A DNA stretch of 64,000 nucleotides from Neorhizobium sp. NCHU2750 (lineage in GTDB: Bacteria; Pseudomonadota; Alphaproteobacteria; Rhizobiales; Rhizobiaceae). Shown here one piece after another: positions 1 through 8,907 of the stretch. Where the stretch lies: the NCBI RefSeq assembly GCF_003597675.1, contig NZ_CP030827.1, positions 2,790,001 through 2,854,000 on the forward strand, given 5' to 3'. Numbering within the stretch: position 1 is the stretch's first letter; each line of letters begins with the position of its first letter. Below the pieces are notes generated by a model. It searched no databases. It was not told where the DNA came from and was given only the letters and a program-made list of their open reading frames with translations. Both the position numbers and the translations under genes were made by a program.

Positions 1-1533
1 CACTACACCTATGTGATCAACGGCGACGGCTGCCTGATGGAAGGTATCAGCCATGAGGCCATCGCCCTTGCCGGCCACCTGAAGCTCAACAAGCTGGTCC
101 TTTTCTGGGATAACAACTCGATCACCATCGACGGCGCCGTCTCGCTCTCCGATTCGACCGACCAGATTGCCCGCTTCAAGGCGGTTCACTGGAACACGAT
201 CGAGATCGACGGCCACGACCAGGCTGCGATCGCCGACGCCATCGAGCAGGCCCACAAGTCCGACCGCCCGACCTTCATCGCCTGCAAGACCGTCATCGGC
301 TTCGGCGCCCCGAACAAGGCCGGCAGCCACAAGGTTCACGGCTCTCCGCTTGGCGCCGAGGAAATTGCCGCGACCCGCAAGGCGCTGAACTGGGAATACG
401 AACCCTTCATCGTCCCGAACGACGTGCTGTCCGAATGGCGTGCCGCCGGCACCCGCTCGGTCGATGCCGTCAAGGCCTGGGAAGGCCGCCTGGCAAAGTC
501 CGACAAGAAGGCCGAATTCGACCGCCGCTTCGCCGGTGATCTGCCGGCCGGCTTCGATGCCGCCATCTCCGACTACAAGAAAAAGCTCGCCGAGACGAAG
601 CCGACGATCGCGACCCGCAAGGCTTCCGAAGACGCGCTTGAAGTCATCAACGGCTTCCTGCCGGAAACGCTCGGCGGTTCCGCCGACCTGACGCCGTCGA
701 ACAACACCAAGACCAGCCAGATGCATTCGATCACGCCGACGGATTTCGCCGGCCGCTACATGCACTGGGGTATTCGCGAACACGGCATGGCTTCGGCCAT
801 GAACGGCATCGCGCTGCACGGCGGTCTGATCCCCTATGGCGGCGGCTTCATGATCTTCTCCGATTATTGCCGCCCGCCGATCCGCCTTGCCTCGCTGATG
901 GGTATCCGCGTCATCCACGTCCTGACGCATGATTCGATCGGCGTCGGCGAAGACGGCCCAACCCACCAGCCGGTCGAGCAGATGGCATCCCTGCGCGCCA
1001 TCCCGAACCTGATGATGTTCCGCCCGGCCGATGCGGTTGAAACCGCCGAATGCTGGCAGATCGCCGTCACGACCAAGGATCGTCCGTCGGGCCTGGCGCT
1101 CACCCGCCAGAACCTGACGACCGTGCGCACCGAATATTCAGAAAAGAACCTCTCGACGCTCGGCGCCTATACGCTCGCCGGCAGCGCCGACGCCAAGGTG
1201 ACGATCTTCGCCTCGGGATCCGAAGTCGAACTCGCCGTCGCGGCCCGCAAGACGCTTGAGGAAAAGGGCATCTCGGTCCGCGTCGTCTCCGTTCCCTCGA
1301 CCGAACTGTTCTTCGAGCAGCCGGATGCCTACCGTGCCGAAGTCATCGGCAAGTCGCCGGTCAAGATTGCCGTCGAAGCCGGCGTTCGCGAAGGCTGGGA
1401 TGCGTTCATCGGTCCGGAAGGCACCTTTGTCGGCATGAAGAGCTTCGGCGCTTCCGGTCCGGCCAAGGACGTCTTCAAGCATTTCGGCATCACGGTCGAC
1501 GCCGTCGTCGCCGCTGCCGAGGCAAAAATTTAA
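1..1533 (+). CDS. tkt: Transketolase, 5'-truncated by the window edge
   Basis: ThDP-dependent transketolase of the non-oxidative pentose phosphate pathway and, where present, the Calvin cycle. The reading frame is open from base 1, so the start and roughly the first 150 residues lie outside; 510 residues are visible. The ThDP-binding motif is complete: GDG at visible residues 8-10 and NN at 38-39. The pyrimidine-binding domain follows (around 210-375, with a [13 protein letters not shown] segment), then the C-terminal domain. The gene ends in TAA and is followed by an inverted repeat and, 185 nt on, by gap on the same strand. tkt next to gap is a normal rhizobial arrangement. Nothing unusual is visible in the coding sequence. 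Confidence 0.97.
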   Translation, partial: HYTYVINGDGCLMEGISHEAIALAGHLKLNKLVLFWDNNSITIDGAVSLSDSTDQIARFKAVHWNTIEIDGHDQAAIADAIEQAHKSDRPTFIACKTVIGFGAPNKAGSHKVHGSPLGAEEIAATRKALNWEYEPFIVPNDVLSEWRAAGTRSVDAVKAWEGRLAKSDKKAEFDRRFAGDLPAGFDAAISDYKKKLAETKPTIATRKASEDALEVINGFLPETLGGSADLTPSNNTKTSQMHSITPTDFAGRYMHWGIREHGMASAMNGIALHGGLIPYGGGFMIFSDYCRPPIRLASLMGIRVIHVLTHDSIGVGEDGPTHQPVEQMASLRAIPNLMMFRPADAVETAECWQIAVTTKDRPSGLALTRQNLTTVRTEYSEKNLSTLGAYTLAGSADAKVTIFASGSEVELAVAARKTLEEKGISVRVVSVPSTELFFEQPDAYRAEVIGKSPVKIAVEAGVREGWDAFIGPEGTFVGMKSFGASGPAKDVFKHFGITVDAVVAAAEAKI

Positions 1534-1539
1534 TTCTAA

Positions 1540-1571
1540 AAGGCTGCCCTAGATCAAAGTGGGGCAGCCTT
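1540..1571 (+). terminator. Inverted repeat after tkt, probable terminator
   Basis: A 10-bp perfect stem (AAGGCTGCCC at 1540-1549 paired with 1562-1571) with a 12-nt loop starts 7 nt after the tkt stop. No strong T-run follows, so termination may be partial and gap may be reached by read-through. Confidence 0.5.
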
Positions 1572-1579
1572 CATACGCG

Positions 1580-1700
1580 CTAGAGCAGTTCCAGCAAAAG
1601 TGCGTAGCGGTTTTGCGTCCGAAACTGCGTCACATCAGGGAAGTAGAGCGATTTCGCGATTCGGAGAAAAGCGGAATTGCGTTGAAACACAGCCCCAATA
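1580..1700. repeat. Rhizobial intergenic mosaic-type repeat, copy 1
   Basis: Non-coding spacer between tkt and gap with the look of a dispersed rhizobial intergenic element: GAGCAGTTCCAGCAAAAGTG, then a CGGTTTTGCGTCCGAA segment, then AGAGCGATTTCGCGATTCGG. A diverged version of the last two blocks recurs at about 35495-35610, also just upstream of a gene. I infer kinship from visible similarity only. Confidence 0.5.
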
Positions 1701-1718
1701 TCAGGGAGTAAAGCTCAT

Positions 1719-2729
1719 ATGACTGTAAAGGTTGCCATCAACGGCTTCGGCCGTATCGGCCGTAACGTGCTTCGCGCCATCGTCGAATCCGGTCGCACCG
1801 ACATCGAAGTCGTTGCCATCAACGATCTCGGCCCGGTCGAAACCAACGCCCACCTGCTCCGCTACGATTCGATCCACGGCAAGTTCCCGGCCGACGTGAA
1901 GGTCGACGGCGACACGATCTCGGTTGCCGGCGGCAAGCCGATCAAGGTCACCGCCGTCCGCGACCCGGCTACCCTGCCCCACAAGGAACTCGGCGTCGAC
2001 ATCGCTCTGGAATGCACCGGCATTTTCACCTCGCGTGAGAAGGCTGCGGCCCACCTCACCGCCGGCGCCAAGCGCGTCATCGTTTCCGCTCCGTCCGACG
2101 GCGCAGACCTGACCGTCGTCTTCGGCGTCAACCACGATCAGCTGACCAAGGACCACCTGGTCATCTCCAACGCGTCGTGCACGACGAACTGCCTCGCCCC
2201 CGTCGTCAAGACACTGGATGATGCGATCGGCATCGACCACGGCTTCATGACCACGATCCACTCCTATACGGGTGACCAGCCGACGCTCGATACCATGCAC
2301 AAGGACCTGTACCGCGCCCGCGCAGCAGCCTTGTCCATGATCCCGACCTCGACCGGTGCCGCAAAGGCTGTTGGCCTGGTTCTGCCGCACCTGAAGGGCC
2401 GCCTCGACGGCACCTCGATCCGCGTGCCGACCCCGAACGTCTCGGTCGTCGACTTCAAGTTCGTCGCCAAGAAGAACACCAGCAAGGAAGAAGTCAACGA
2501 AGCCATCATGGCTGCCTCCAACGGCAAGCTGAAGGGCATCCTCGGCTATACCGACGAGCCGCTGGTTTCGCGCGACTTCAACCACGACAGCCATTCGTCG
2601 ATCTTCGCCGTCGACCAGACCAAGGTGCTCGAAGGCAACTTCGTCCGCGTCCTGTCCTGGTACGACAACGAATGGGGCTTCTCCAACCGCATGGCCGACA
2701 CCTCGGTCGCGCTGGGCAAGCTCATCTAA
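1719..2729 (+). CDS. gap: Type I glyceraldehyde-3-phosphate dehydrogenase
   Basis: Converts glyceraldehyde-3-phosphate, phosphate and NAD(P)+ to 1,3-bisphosphoglycerate in cytosolic glycolysis/gluconeogenesis. Its 336 residues are the usual family length. The Rossmann motif [10 protein letters not shown] is at the N-terminus, and the catalytic cysteine is C154 in the ASCTTN motif. The C-terminal [12 protein letters not shown] signature is present. The ATG is preceded by AGGGAG with about 10 nt spacing. The last 82 nt and the terminator are repeated at 4544-4690 (see that entry). pgk, its usual neighbour, lies 8.2 kb away here instead of one or two genes away. Confidence 0.98.
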   Translation: MTVKVAINGFGRIGRNVLRAIVESGRTDIEVVAINDLGPVETNAHLLRYDSIHGKFPADVKVDGDTISVAGGKPIKVTAVRDPATLPHKELGVDIALECTGIFTSREKAAAHLTAGAKRVIVSAPSDGADLTVVFGVNHDQLTKDHLVISNASCTTNCLAPVVKTLDDAIGIDHGFMTTIHSYTGDQPTLDTMHKDLYRARAAALSMIPTSTGAAKAVGLVLPHLKGRLDGTSIRVPTPNVSVVDFKFVAKKNTSKEEVNEAIMAASNGKLKGILGYTDEPLVSRDFNHDSHSSIFAVDQTKVLEGNFVRVLSWYDNEWGFSNRMADTSVALGKLI

Positions 2730-2764
2730 GACGACCGGCACAAACGCCGAACCATTGACACAAG

Positions 2765-2795
2765 GCCCTCTCCTTCGATGAAGGAGAGGGCTTTT
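2765..2795 (+). terminator. Rho-independent terminator of gap
   Basis: An 11-bp perfect stem (GCCCTCTCCTT at 2765-2775 with 2781-2791), a 5-nt loop and a T-run start 35 nt after the gap stop. A diverged copy sits at 4658-4690 after the gap 3' fragment. Confidence 0.85.
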
Positions 2796-2859
2796 GTTTG
2801 TCTGGGTCGTATCGGTGGCACGGTAAGAGGGGCCGCCCGGCCTCGCAAATGGCCCCGGC

Positions 2860-3753
2860 TCAGGCCCGACCGAATTCTTCGATGACCGCCTGCACGAAGC
2901 TTTGCACCTTGACGGTCGGTCGCCGTCCGGCCGGATAGATGACATGCATCGGTCGGGAAGGCCCCTCATAATCCGGCAGCACCCGGACAAGCCGGCCGGC
3001 TTCTATCTCGGGATTAAGCACATTCTCCGGCCCGAGAGTGATGCCATAACCTTCCATTGCCGCACAAAGCAGTGTCTTCCAGTCATTGCTGCGCATACGT
3101 CCTGTCGCCCGGACCTCTTCCGTTTTGCCGTCGCGGGTAAAGCGCCAGCGACAGGGAATGGAAGGCGACCAATAGGCATAGGCAAGACAATCATGCTGCC
3201 TCAATTCCGCCGGGGTCCGAGGCATGCCCCGGCGGGCAAGATATTCCGGCGATGCGCAGGCAATCATCTGATACGGCGCCAGAGGATGTGCGATGAGCGA
3301 CGTGTCGCTGACGTCGCCGATGCGTATCATCACTTCGAACCCCTCTTCGAGCGGATCGACGAAACGATCATTGAGCGTCAGGTCGATCTGCATGTCGGAG
3401 TAGCGGCCGAGATAGCGGGTCACGAATGGCGCCAGACTGAAGGTGCCGAAAGTCAGCGGAGCATTGACCCGCAATACTCCCTTAGGCTTTGTGCGCATGT
3501 CCTGCGCCACGGCTTCGGCCGCGTCGACTTCCAGAAGCAGATGCTTGCAGCGATCGTAATAGGCTCTCCCGACATCGGTCAGGCTCTGCCGCCTTGTTGT
3601 CCGGTGAAGGAGCGCGGTGCCCAACCGATCCTCGAGGAAAACGACATGCTTCGCAACCATTTGCGGGGAAATCCCCATCGCGTCCGCAGCCGCGGCGAAC
3701 GACCCCAGATCGGCGGCCTTGACGAAGATCGTCATGCTTGTGAACCTGTCCAC
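2860..3753 (-). CDS. LysR-family transcriptional regulator
   Basis: LysR-type regulator of 297 residues. An N-terminal winged helix-turn-helix (about residues 1-65, with SFAAAADAMGISPQMVAKHV) is followed by a periplasmic-binding-protein-like effector domain. The frame is open to 3930, but the GTG at 3753 is preceded by GGAGGG at 4-nt spacing and gives the normal family length, so I take that start; ATG at 3735 is an alternative. It is divergent from the F420-reductase-like gene with a 105-bp AT-rich spacer, the classic layout of a LysR controlling its neighbour. The effector is unknown. The pair sits between gap and the duplicated gap 3' end, so it was probably acquired as a unit. Confidence 0.9.
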   Translation of the reverse strand: MDRFTSMTIFVKAADLGSFAAAADAMGISPQMVAKHVVFLEDRLGTALLHRTTRRQSLTDVGRAYYDRCKHLLLEVDAAEAVAQDMRTKPKGVLRVNAPLTFGTFSLAPFVTRYLGRYSDMQIDLTLNDRFVDPLEEGFEVMIRIGDVSDTSLIAHPLAPYQMIACASPEYLARRGMPRTPAELRQHDCLAYAYWSPSIPCRWRFTRDGKTEEVRATGRMRSNDWKTLLCAAMEGYGITLGPENVLNPEIEAGRLVRVLPDYEGPSRPMHVIYPAGRRPTVKVQSFVQAVIEEFGRA

Positions 3754-3858
3754 AATTCCCTCCGTCTGGTTGGTAATGTCATTCAATAACGGATATTTAT
3801 CGATTTTTATGAGCCAATTAAATCCCTCCCGTCGCATAATCGACATGGAGAAGCAGAG
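3754..3858. promoter_or_regulatory. Divergent promoter region, LysR / F420-reductase-like gene
   Basis: A 105-bp intergenic stretch, clearly more AT-rich than its surroundings, lies between two divergent genes. LysR regulators usually bind T-N11-A sites in such spacers, but I cannot single out one box with confidence. Confidence 0.45.
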
Positions 3859-4485
3859 ATGAAAATCGGTATTATAGGTGCAGGCATAGTCGGCCGCGCC
3901 ATCGGCAAGCTTGCACTGGCCGCGGGCCATCAGGTCATGGTGAGCAATTCGCGCGGGCCGCAGACACTTTTCAGTCTTGGCCGCAGTATCGGCTGCGAGA
4001 TCGGAACGGTGGAAGAGGCTGCCGCCTTCGGCGACATCGTTGTCGTGGCAATTCCGCTTGCAGCCTATCGGTCTGTCCCGGTTGAACCACTGGCGGGCAA
4101 GTTGGTGATTGATACGGACAACTACTATCCTGAACGGGATGGCAACGTCCCCGAGCTTGATTCGGCTTCAACCACGACAAGCGAATTGCTGGCGCGCCAC
4201 CTGCCGCGTTCGCGGATCGTCAAAGCCTTCAATGCCGTCGCCATGAGCGACCTCGAAAAGGACGGACGCCCCGAAGGTTCATCCGATCGGCGCGCCCTGC
4301 CTCTTGCGGGAGACAGGGTCGATGACAAGGCGATCGTGGTTAAGCTTTATGATGAGTTCGGCTATGACGCAGTCGATGTCGGCCCACTATCCGAGGGATG
4401 GCGGTTTGAAAACGGACGACCGGTCTACTGCATTCCCATGAACGCCGCCGAATTGAAAGCCGCTCTGGCGCAGACCACGCGCTGA
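3859..4485 (+). CDS. NADP oxidoreductase, F420-dependent-reductase-like
   Basis: A 208-residue protein with an N-terminal Rossmann fold (MKIGIIGAGIVGRAIGKLA, a GxGxxG dinucleotide site). It resembles the NADP oxidoreductase coenzyme-F420-dependent family, whose members in non-F420 bacteria probably reduce small substrates with NADPH. The central part (YPERDGNVPELD, residues about 92-103) and KAFNAVAMSDL (about 121-131) match the pattern of that family. It is divergent from a LysR gene and ends 58 nt before the gap 3' remnant. The substrate is not predictable. Confidence 0.8.
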   Translation: MKIGIIGAGIVGRAIGKLALAAGHQVMVSNSRGPQTLFSLGRSIGCEIGTVEEAAAFGDIVVVAIPLAAYRSVPVEPLAGKLVIDTDNYYPERDGNVPELDSASTTTSELLARHLPRSRIVKAFNAVAMSDLEKDGRPEGSSDRRALPLAGDRVDDKAIVVKLYDEFGYDAVDVGPLSEGWRFENGRPVYCIPMNAAELKAALAQTTR

Positions 4486-4543
4486 ACCGCTACGGAAGGG
4501 GCCGTATCGTCGCCCTCTGACGAGGCAAGTTTCGAAGCCTTCT

Positions 4544-4625
4544 CGTCCTGTCCTGGTACGACAACGAATGGGGCTTCTCCATCCGCATGCCCGACACTTC
4601 GGTCGCGCTGGGCAAGCTCATCTAA
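4544..4625 (+). pseudogene. Remnant: duplicated 3' end of gap
   Basis: These 82 nt match the last 82 nt of gap (2648-2729) at 79 positions, including the stop codon; offset is 1896 bp. The three changes would give N to I, A to P and one silent change in the conserved [19 protein letters not shown] tail. The 62 nt after the stop differ at 11 positions. Divergence is therefore concentrated in the non-coding part, as expected if both copies were once ends of functional gap genes. No start or upstream gap body exists here, so it is not expressed as GAPDH. Confidence 0.9.
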
Positions 4626-4657
4626 GATGGCAGGCGGAAACGCCGAGCTATTGAGAC

Positions 4658-4690
4658 AAGGCCCTCTCTTTCGGCGAAGGAGAGGGCCTT
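4658..4690 (+). terminator. Second copy of the gap terminator
   Basis: A stem AAGGCCCTCTC (4658-4668) pairs with 4680-4690 around an 11-nt loop. It is homologous to the gap terminator at 2765-2795. It now lies 173 nt after the F420-reductase-like gene and may terminate that transcript. Confidence 0.7.
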
Positions 4691-4845
4691 GTCGTTTCGA
4701 GGGGATGGGGAAGCAAGGCATCGCGCTCCTCGGCAATCGGCACCGCAAGGTTGATAATTTTCTCCACCATCCCCTAGTGCTTGCCGCATAAAGTCTTTAG
4801 CGTCCCGGTCTCTCCTCACCCCGCGCTCATTGCTGGAGACGACCC

Positions 4846-6147
4846 ATGGCCGAACCCTCCCTCTTCGCTCGCCTCATCGCCCTCATTGGACAAGGCACCG
4901 TGCTGATCCGTCACTCCGGAGATGCCCCGCGCGATCCAGCCTATGGCGGCGCACCTGCCATTCCGGCCGCCAAGCCGCAGGGCATGATGCCGACCTTGAA
5001 AATGCCGACTGCAAAGGGCTGGGAAGGAAATCACAAGCCGACGGCAGCACCGGGCCTGAAGGTCAACGCCTTTGCCCGCGATCTCGTTCATCCGCGCAAC
5101 ATGCATGTCCTGCCCAATGGCGATGTGCTGGTGGCCGAATCGATGGGCGAGAGCGGCAACCCGCGCAGCCTCTTCGACCACGCCATGTCCGCCACCATGC
5201 AGCGGGCCCGCGCCTCCGGTATCAGTCCGAACCGCATCACGCTTCTGCGCGATGCAGACGGCGATGGCGTCGCCGAGGAATGCCACCGTTATATCGAGAA
5301 CGTCAGGCAGCCCTTCGGCATCGCGCTGATCGGGGAAACGCTTTATGTCGGCGCAAGCGACGCGCTTTTCGCCTATCCCTACGAGCAAGGCGCGACGAAA
5401 ATTACCGCGAGCCCGAAAAAGCTGATGGATCTGATCCCCGGTGGCCATTGGACCCGCAACCTGATCGCTAGCAAAGACGGTACGAAGCTCTATGTCGCTG
5501 TGGGATCCCTCAGCAACATTGCCGACGAAGGCATGGCCGCGGAAGAAAACCGCGCCTGCATTTTCGAATATGACCTGGTATCGGGGCAATCGCGCATCTT
5601 CGCCGGCGGATTGCGCAATCCCGTCGGCATGGCATGGGAGCCCGAGGAAGGCCTGCTCTGGACAGTCGTCAACGAACGCGACGGGCTGGGCGACGAGACC
5701 CCGCCCGACTACCTGACATCGGTACGCGATGGCGGCTTCTACGGCTGGCCTTTCTGCTATTGGGACCGGGTCGTCGACGATCGCGTGCCGCAGGATGCCG
5801 CAAAGGTGGCCGCAGCGCTGCAGCCCGACTACGCACTCGGCGGCCACACCGCCTCGCTCGGGCTCTGCTGGCTGCCCGAAGGAACGCTGCCGGGCTTTCC
5901 CGCAGGCATGGCCATCGGCCAGCACGGCTCGTGGAACCGCTCGAAGCTTTCGGGCTACAAGCTTGCCTTCGTCGCCTTCGAAAACGGCAAGCCCGTCGGC
6001 ATGCCGCGCGGAATCCTCACCGACTTCCTGTCGCCCGACGAGAAACATTCCTACGGCCGCCCGGTGGGCGTCGCACTCGCCGCCGATGGCGCGGTCCTGA
6101 TGGCCGACGATGTCGGCGACGTCATCTGGCGCGTGACGGGGGCGTGA
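4846..6147 (+). CDS. Sorbosone/glucose dehydrogenase-family protein (PQQ-type beta-propeller)
   Basis: A 433-residue protein of the PQQ-dependent sugar dehydrogenase (glucose/sorbosone dehydrogenase) family. Visible family traits are PRNMHVLPNGDVLVAE (about 83-98), RDADGDGVAEE, NPVGMAWEPEEG and a C-terminal YGRPVGVALAADGAVLMADD, all blade motifs of the six-bladed propeller that holds PQQ in bona fide enzymes. The ATG at 4846 follows GGAGACGACCC. No convincing signal peptide is seen, although characterised members act in the periplasm; this is unusual or means another export route. It stands alone on the plus strand, followed 181 nt later by a LysR gene that may regulate it. Substrate and PQQ dependence are inferred from family only. 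Confidence 0.85.
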   Translation: MAEPSLFARLIALIGQGTVLIRHSGDAPRDPAYGGAPAIPAAKPQGMMPTLKMPTAKGWEGNHKPTAAPGLKVNAFARDLVHPRNMHVLPNGDVLVAESMGESGNPRSLFDHAMSATMQRARASGISPNRITLLRDADGDGVAEECHRYIENVRQPFGIALIGETLYVGASDALFAYPYEQGATKITASPKKLMDLIPGGHWTRNLIASKDGTKLYVAVGSLSNIADEGMAAEENRACIFEYDLVSGQSRIFAGGLRNPVGMAWEPEEGLLWTVVNERDGLGDETPPDYLTSVRDGGFYGWPFCYWDRVVDDRVPQDAAKVAAALQPDYALGGHTASLGLCWLPEGTLPGFPAGMAIGQHGSWNRSKLSGYKLAFVAFENGKPVGMPRGILTDFLSPDEKHSYGRPVGVALAADGAVLMADDVGDVIWRVTGA

Positions 6148-6328
6148 GCCGGCCGACGTCCAGATCTGCCTATTGCAACTGACGGCCCTACTTGCCGGTC
6201 GGCGATCGTGGGTAGACACCACCCTACTGGACGGCTTTGCGACAGCCGCATAATCTTGGGAAAACGGCCTCCGGTGCACCGGGCGCGGTTCGATGGCATT
6301 GCCGCCTTGCGGCCGAGAAAGCAGCAAC

Positions 6329-7327
6329 GTGTTGGACAACCAAAGCCTCTCGGCGATCTTCCTGACATGTGTCGAGTCACAGAGCTTCGCCGCGGCGGGC
6401 AGGAAGCTCAACCTGTCCCGGTCATCCGTCGGCAAAGCCATCGCGCGGCTGGAGCAGGATCTCGGGATCCGGCTTTTCCACCGGTCGAGCCGGGTTCAGG
6501 CCTTGACCGAGGACGGACAGATCTATCTTGACCATGCCAGGCGGGCACAGGCCGAGCTGGAAGCCGCCCGCCAGATCTTTGCCTCGGGTCGGCAGGTGCC
6601 GAACGGCATCCTGAGGGTTGCGCTGCCCGCCACACTCGGCCGGCATTGCGTCGGCCCCTTGCTGCTCGGCATGGCCAAGGATTATCCCGACCTCAGATTG
6701 GCGATGTCGTTGAGCGATCGCCCGGTGGACCTGGTCGATGGCGGCTTCGACCTTTCCATCCGGATCGGTGCCGCGCTCGATTCCGCCGGCATCATGCAGC
6801 GCAAGATTGGCGTGCAGGTGATGAGCCTCTATGCGGCACCCGGCTATATCGAACGCCACGGCGCGCCACGCGGTGCAGTAGATCTCGACGAGCACAAAAT
6901 GGTCATCTATTCGCGAGGTCGCACGCTTCGCTGGCGCCTACCCGATGATGGCCCGGACGGGGCAATGATCACCGGCGATGCAAAGGCGCAGATCGATGAT
7001 CTCGACCTTCTCGCGGATGCGGCCCGCCGCGGCTTTGGCATAGCCTCCCTGCCCTGTTGGCTTGCAGGGCCAAGCGTCAGGGCCGGTGCACTGGTGCAAC
7101 TTGCCATGAGCCGGCCGCGCGCATTCGACATCACCGCCCTGTGGCCGCAAACCACCCATCTGCCGGTGCGCACACGCGTCACCATCGATTATCTCGCCGC
7201 CCGTCTGCCGGCGCTGCTGTCCGACCTTTCAGGGAGTCCGGATATGGATTTGGCCAGCCTGACGGATCCGACAGATCATCCGCATCTCCACGTAGAAGCC
7301 AGGGATGGGCGTCCATCCTCATTGTAG
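6329..7327 (+). CDS. LysR-family transcriptional regulator
   Basis: A 332-residue LysR regulator with the HTH at about residues 5-65 (SFAAAGRKLNLSRSSVGKAI) and effector domain to about residue 295; the last 30 residues look like a non-conserved tail. The GTG at 6329 gives the usual distance to the HTH; an in-frame ATG at 6293 would add 12 residues and cannot be excluded because neither has a strong Shine-Dalgarno. It is co-directional with the MBL-fold gene 191 nt downstream and with the dehydrogenase upstream, so either may be its target. Confidence 0.88.
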   Translation: MLDNQSLSAIFLTCVESQSFAAAGRKLNLSRSSVGKAIARLEQDLGIRLFHRSSRVQALTEDGQIYLDHARRAQAELEAARQIFASGRQVPNGILRVALPATLGRHCVGPLLLGMAKDYPDLRLAMSLSDRPVDLVDGGFDLSIRIGAALDSAGIMQRKIGVQVMSLYAAPGYIERHGAPRGAVDLDEHKMVIYSRGRTLRWRLPDDGPDGAMITGDAKAQIDDLDLLADAARRGFGIASLPCWLAGPSVRAGALVQLAMSRPRAFDITALWPQTTHLPVRTRVTIDYLAARLPALLSDLSGSPDMDLASLTDPTDHPHLHVEARDGRPSSL

Positions 7328-7518
7328 CGGTTCTCGCGACATTGGCGCTCCCAAGCGGCGCGCCCGCTTTCCGGCATACCACCTATATTGCCCTCGCCGG
7401 CGCACAGCGCTGCACCGGATACAAACCGATATTTGAAAGCAAGATCACGACCGGCGTCCGGTCGTCGATCCAGGCCTTTCGCGGGGCCTGTTGCTGCCCC
7501 GCATTCAGGAGATAGTTT

Positions 7519-8406
7519 ATGAATATGCCAATGCCATTCCAGACGCCCGGTCTCAATCGTGTCAAGGTTGGAGACATTCTGGTCACCATTCTGAGCGATG
7601 GATATCTCGACGTGACTTTCGATCTTCTGAGCGGCGTCGAGCCGGCCGAGGCCGAAAAAATTCTCGCCGCATACAACGCATCGAAGCTGCCTCGCATCAA
7701 TATCAATGTCTATATCGTCCAAAGCGCTGGCCGGACCATCATGATCGACAGTGGTGCAGGCGGCATCAACGGATGGGGCGGCCGCCTGCCGGTTGCGCTC
7801 TCCGCAGCCAATATCGATCCACTCAGCATCGACACGATCCTGCTGACCCATGCCCATCCCGATCACGTCGGCGGACTGGCCGGGCCGCTCGCAACGCCGC
7901 TGTTCCAAAATGTCGACAGGCTTTTCGTCCACCGCGACGAACTTGGCTTCTGGAAGAATGACACGATCCGCGCCGGCGCGCCGGATGCAGTCAGACCCTA
8001 TTTCGACCTCGCGGGAAATGCCTTCGATGCCTACAGGGATGTACTGGTGCCATTTGCCGGCGAGGATAGCCTGGTACCGGGCATTCATTCCGTTCCATTG
8101 CCGGGCCATACGCCCGGGCATACCGGCTATCTCATTGCCGACAAGGGCCAGTCACTGCTGATCTGGGGAGACATCGTGCATTTTCCTCATATCCAGGTCA
8201 CCCGTCCTGACGTGACGATCGCATTCGATGGCGACGCGACGCAGGCTGCGGCCTCGCGTGCCAAGATCCTCGATCGTGTCGCGGCCGAGCGGCTGCAGAT
8301 CAGCGGCATGCATTTCAATTCGCCGGCCACGGGACGGATCGAAAAGAGCGGCGGCGGCTTCCGGCTTGTCTACGATGGCTGGATACCGGCTATCACGACA
8401 AACTGA
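7519..8406 (+). CDS. MBL-fold metallo-hydrolase
   Basis: A 295-residue metallo-beta-lactamase-fold hydrolase. The dinuclear metal motif HxHxDH is present as HAHPDH at residues 111-116. A further histidine sits in PLPGHTPGHTGY (about 196-207), and a metal-bridging aspartate candidate in IWGDIVHFP. The N-terminal MNMPMPFQ... has no clear signal peptide. ATG 7519 follows AGGAGATAGTTT. This subfamily includes lactonases (quorum quenching), glyoxalase-II-like and other esterases; nothing in the sequence picks one. A hairpin lies just downstream. Confidence 0.88.
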   Translation: MNMPMPFQTPGLNRVKVGDILVTILSDGYLDVTFDLLSGVEPAEAEKILAAYNASKLPRININVYIVQSAGRTIMIDSGAGGINGWGGRLPVALSAANIDPLSIDTILLTHAHPDHVGGLAGPLATPLFQNVDRLFVHRDELGFWKNDTIRAGAPDAVRPYFDLAGNAFDAYRDVLVPFAGEDSLVPGIHSVPLPGHTPGHTGYLIADKGQSLLIWGDIVHFPHIQVTRPDVTIAFDGDATQAAASRAKILDRVAAERLQISGMHFNSPATGRIEKSGGGFRLVYDGWIPAITTN

Positions 8407-8907
8407 CGAAATCTGGGCCTGCTGCGAGCTCGCTGCATCACGATGGAGAGGCAGCAGGCCCTTCTCGTTTCCAATAGAGGCTTCAACAGCGGAAATTTTG
8501 ACCAAGCGCTGAATCCGCAGAGCTTGGCAATTTGCTCGAAGCAATTCCTGCAGGAGCTTCAGGCATCAGCCAAGAATCGCAAAATCTTCTTCGATGGCCG
8601 GTATCCGTCCAAAGCCGCTTCCGCGTGGTAATACCTCCAGCACGCAGGCGCCCCCTTCGATGAAGCCCCATCCCGTCTCCAGCCTGGCGGCAGATCGTCC
8701 ATGGGTCCGGGTGCCCAGAGAAAAACCGAAGGCACCAAGGGATGTTTCCGTCTTTTTTCCGCCTCGCCCTTCTCTTGCCGGAATTGTTGATGCCTAATTG
8801 GCGACCGTAACGATTCGCTCCGGCTCCTGCCGGATCTGCCCCCGCTCCGACACCTGATCCGCGGCCTTCAAACGGTTCCGCGATTGCGATCTGTTGTCGA
8901 AGCAGGG
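8407..8907. other. 500-bp intergenic region without a supported gene
   Basis: Apart from a terminator-like hairpin at its left end, no ORF here has a convincing start, ribosome-binding site and codon bias. A minus-strand stretch at about 8575-8790 reads like plausible protein in one frame (...LETGWGFIEGGAC...) but has no start codon and uses rare codons. It may be gene debris. Confidence 0.4.
8415..8461 (+). terminator. Terminator-like hairpin after the MBL-fold gene
   Basis: An 11-bp perfect stem GGGCCTGCTGC (8415-8425) pairs with 8451-8461 around a 25-nt loop, 8 nt after the stop codon. It is followed by TTCTCGTTT, which is moderately T-rich. Confidence 0.5.

Larger units (their letters stand above)
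4486..4845. other. Intergenic region holding the gap 3' remnant
   Basis: This 360-bp gene-free stretch contains a diverged copy of the last 82 nt of gap and its terminator. After that come about 155 bp with no recognisable gene, ending at the Shine-Dalgarno of the sorbosone-dehydrogenase-family gene. Degenerate similarity to gap may extend a little upstream of 4544, with small deletions. Confidence 0.6.
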
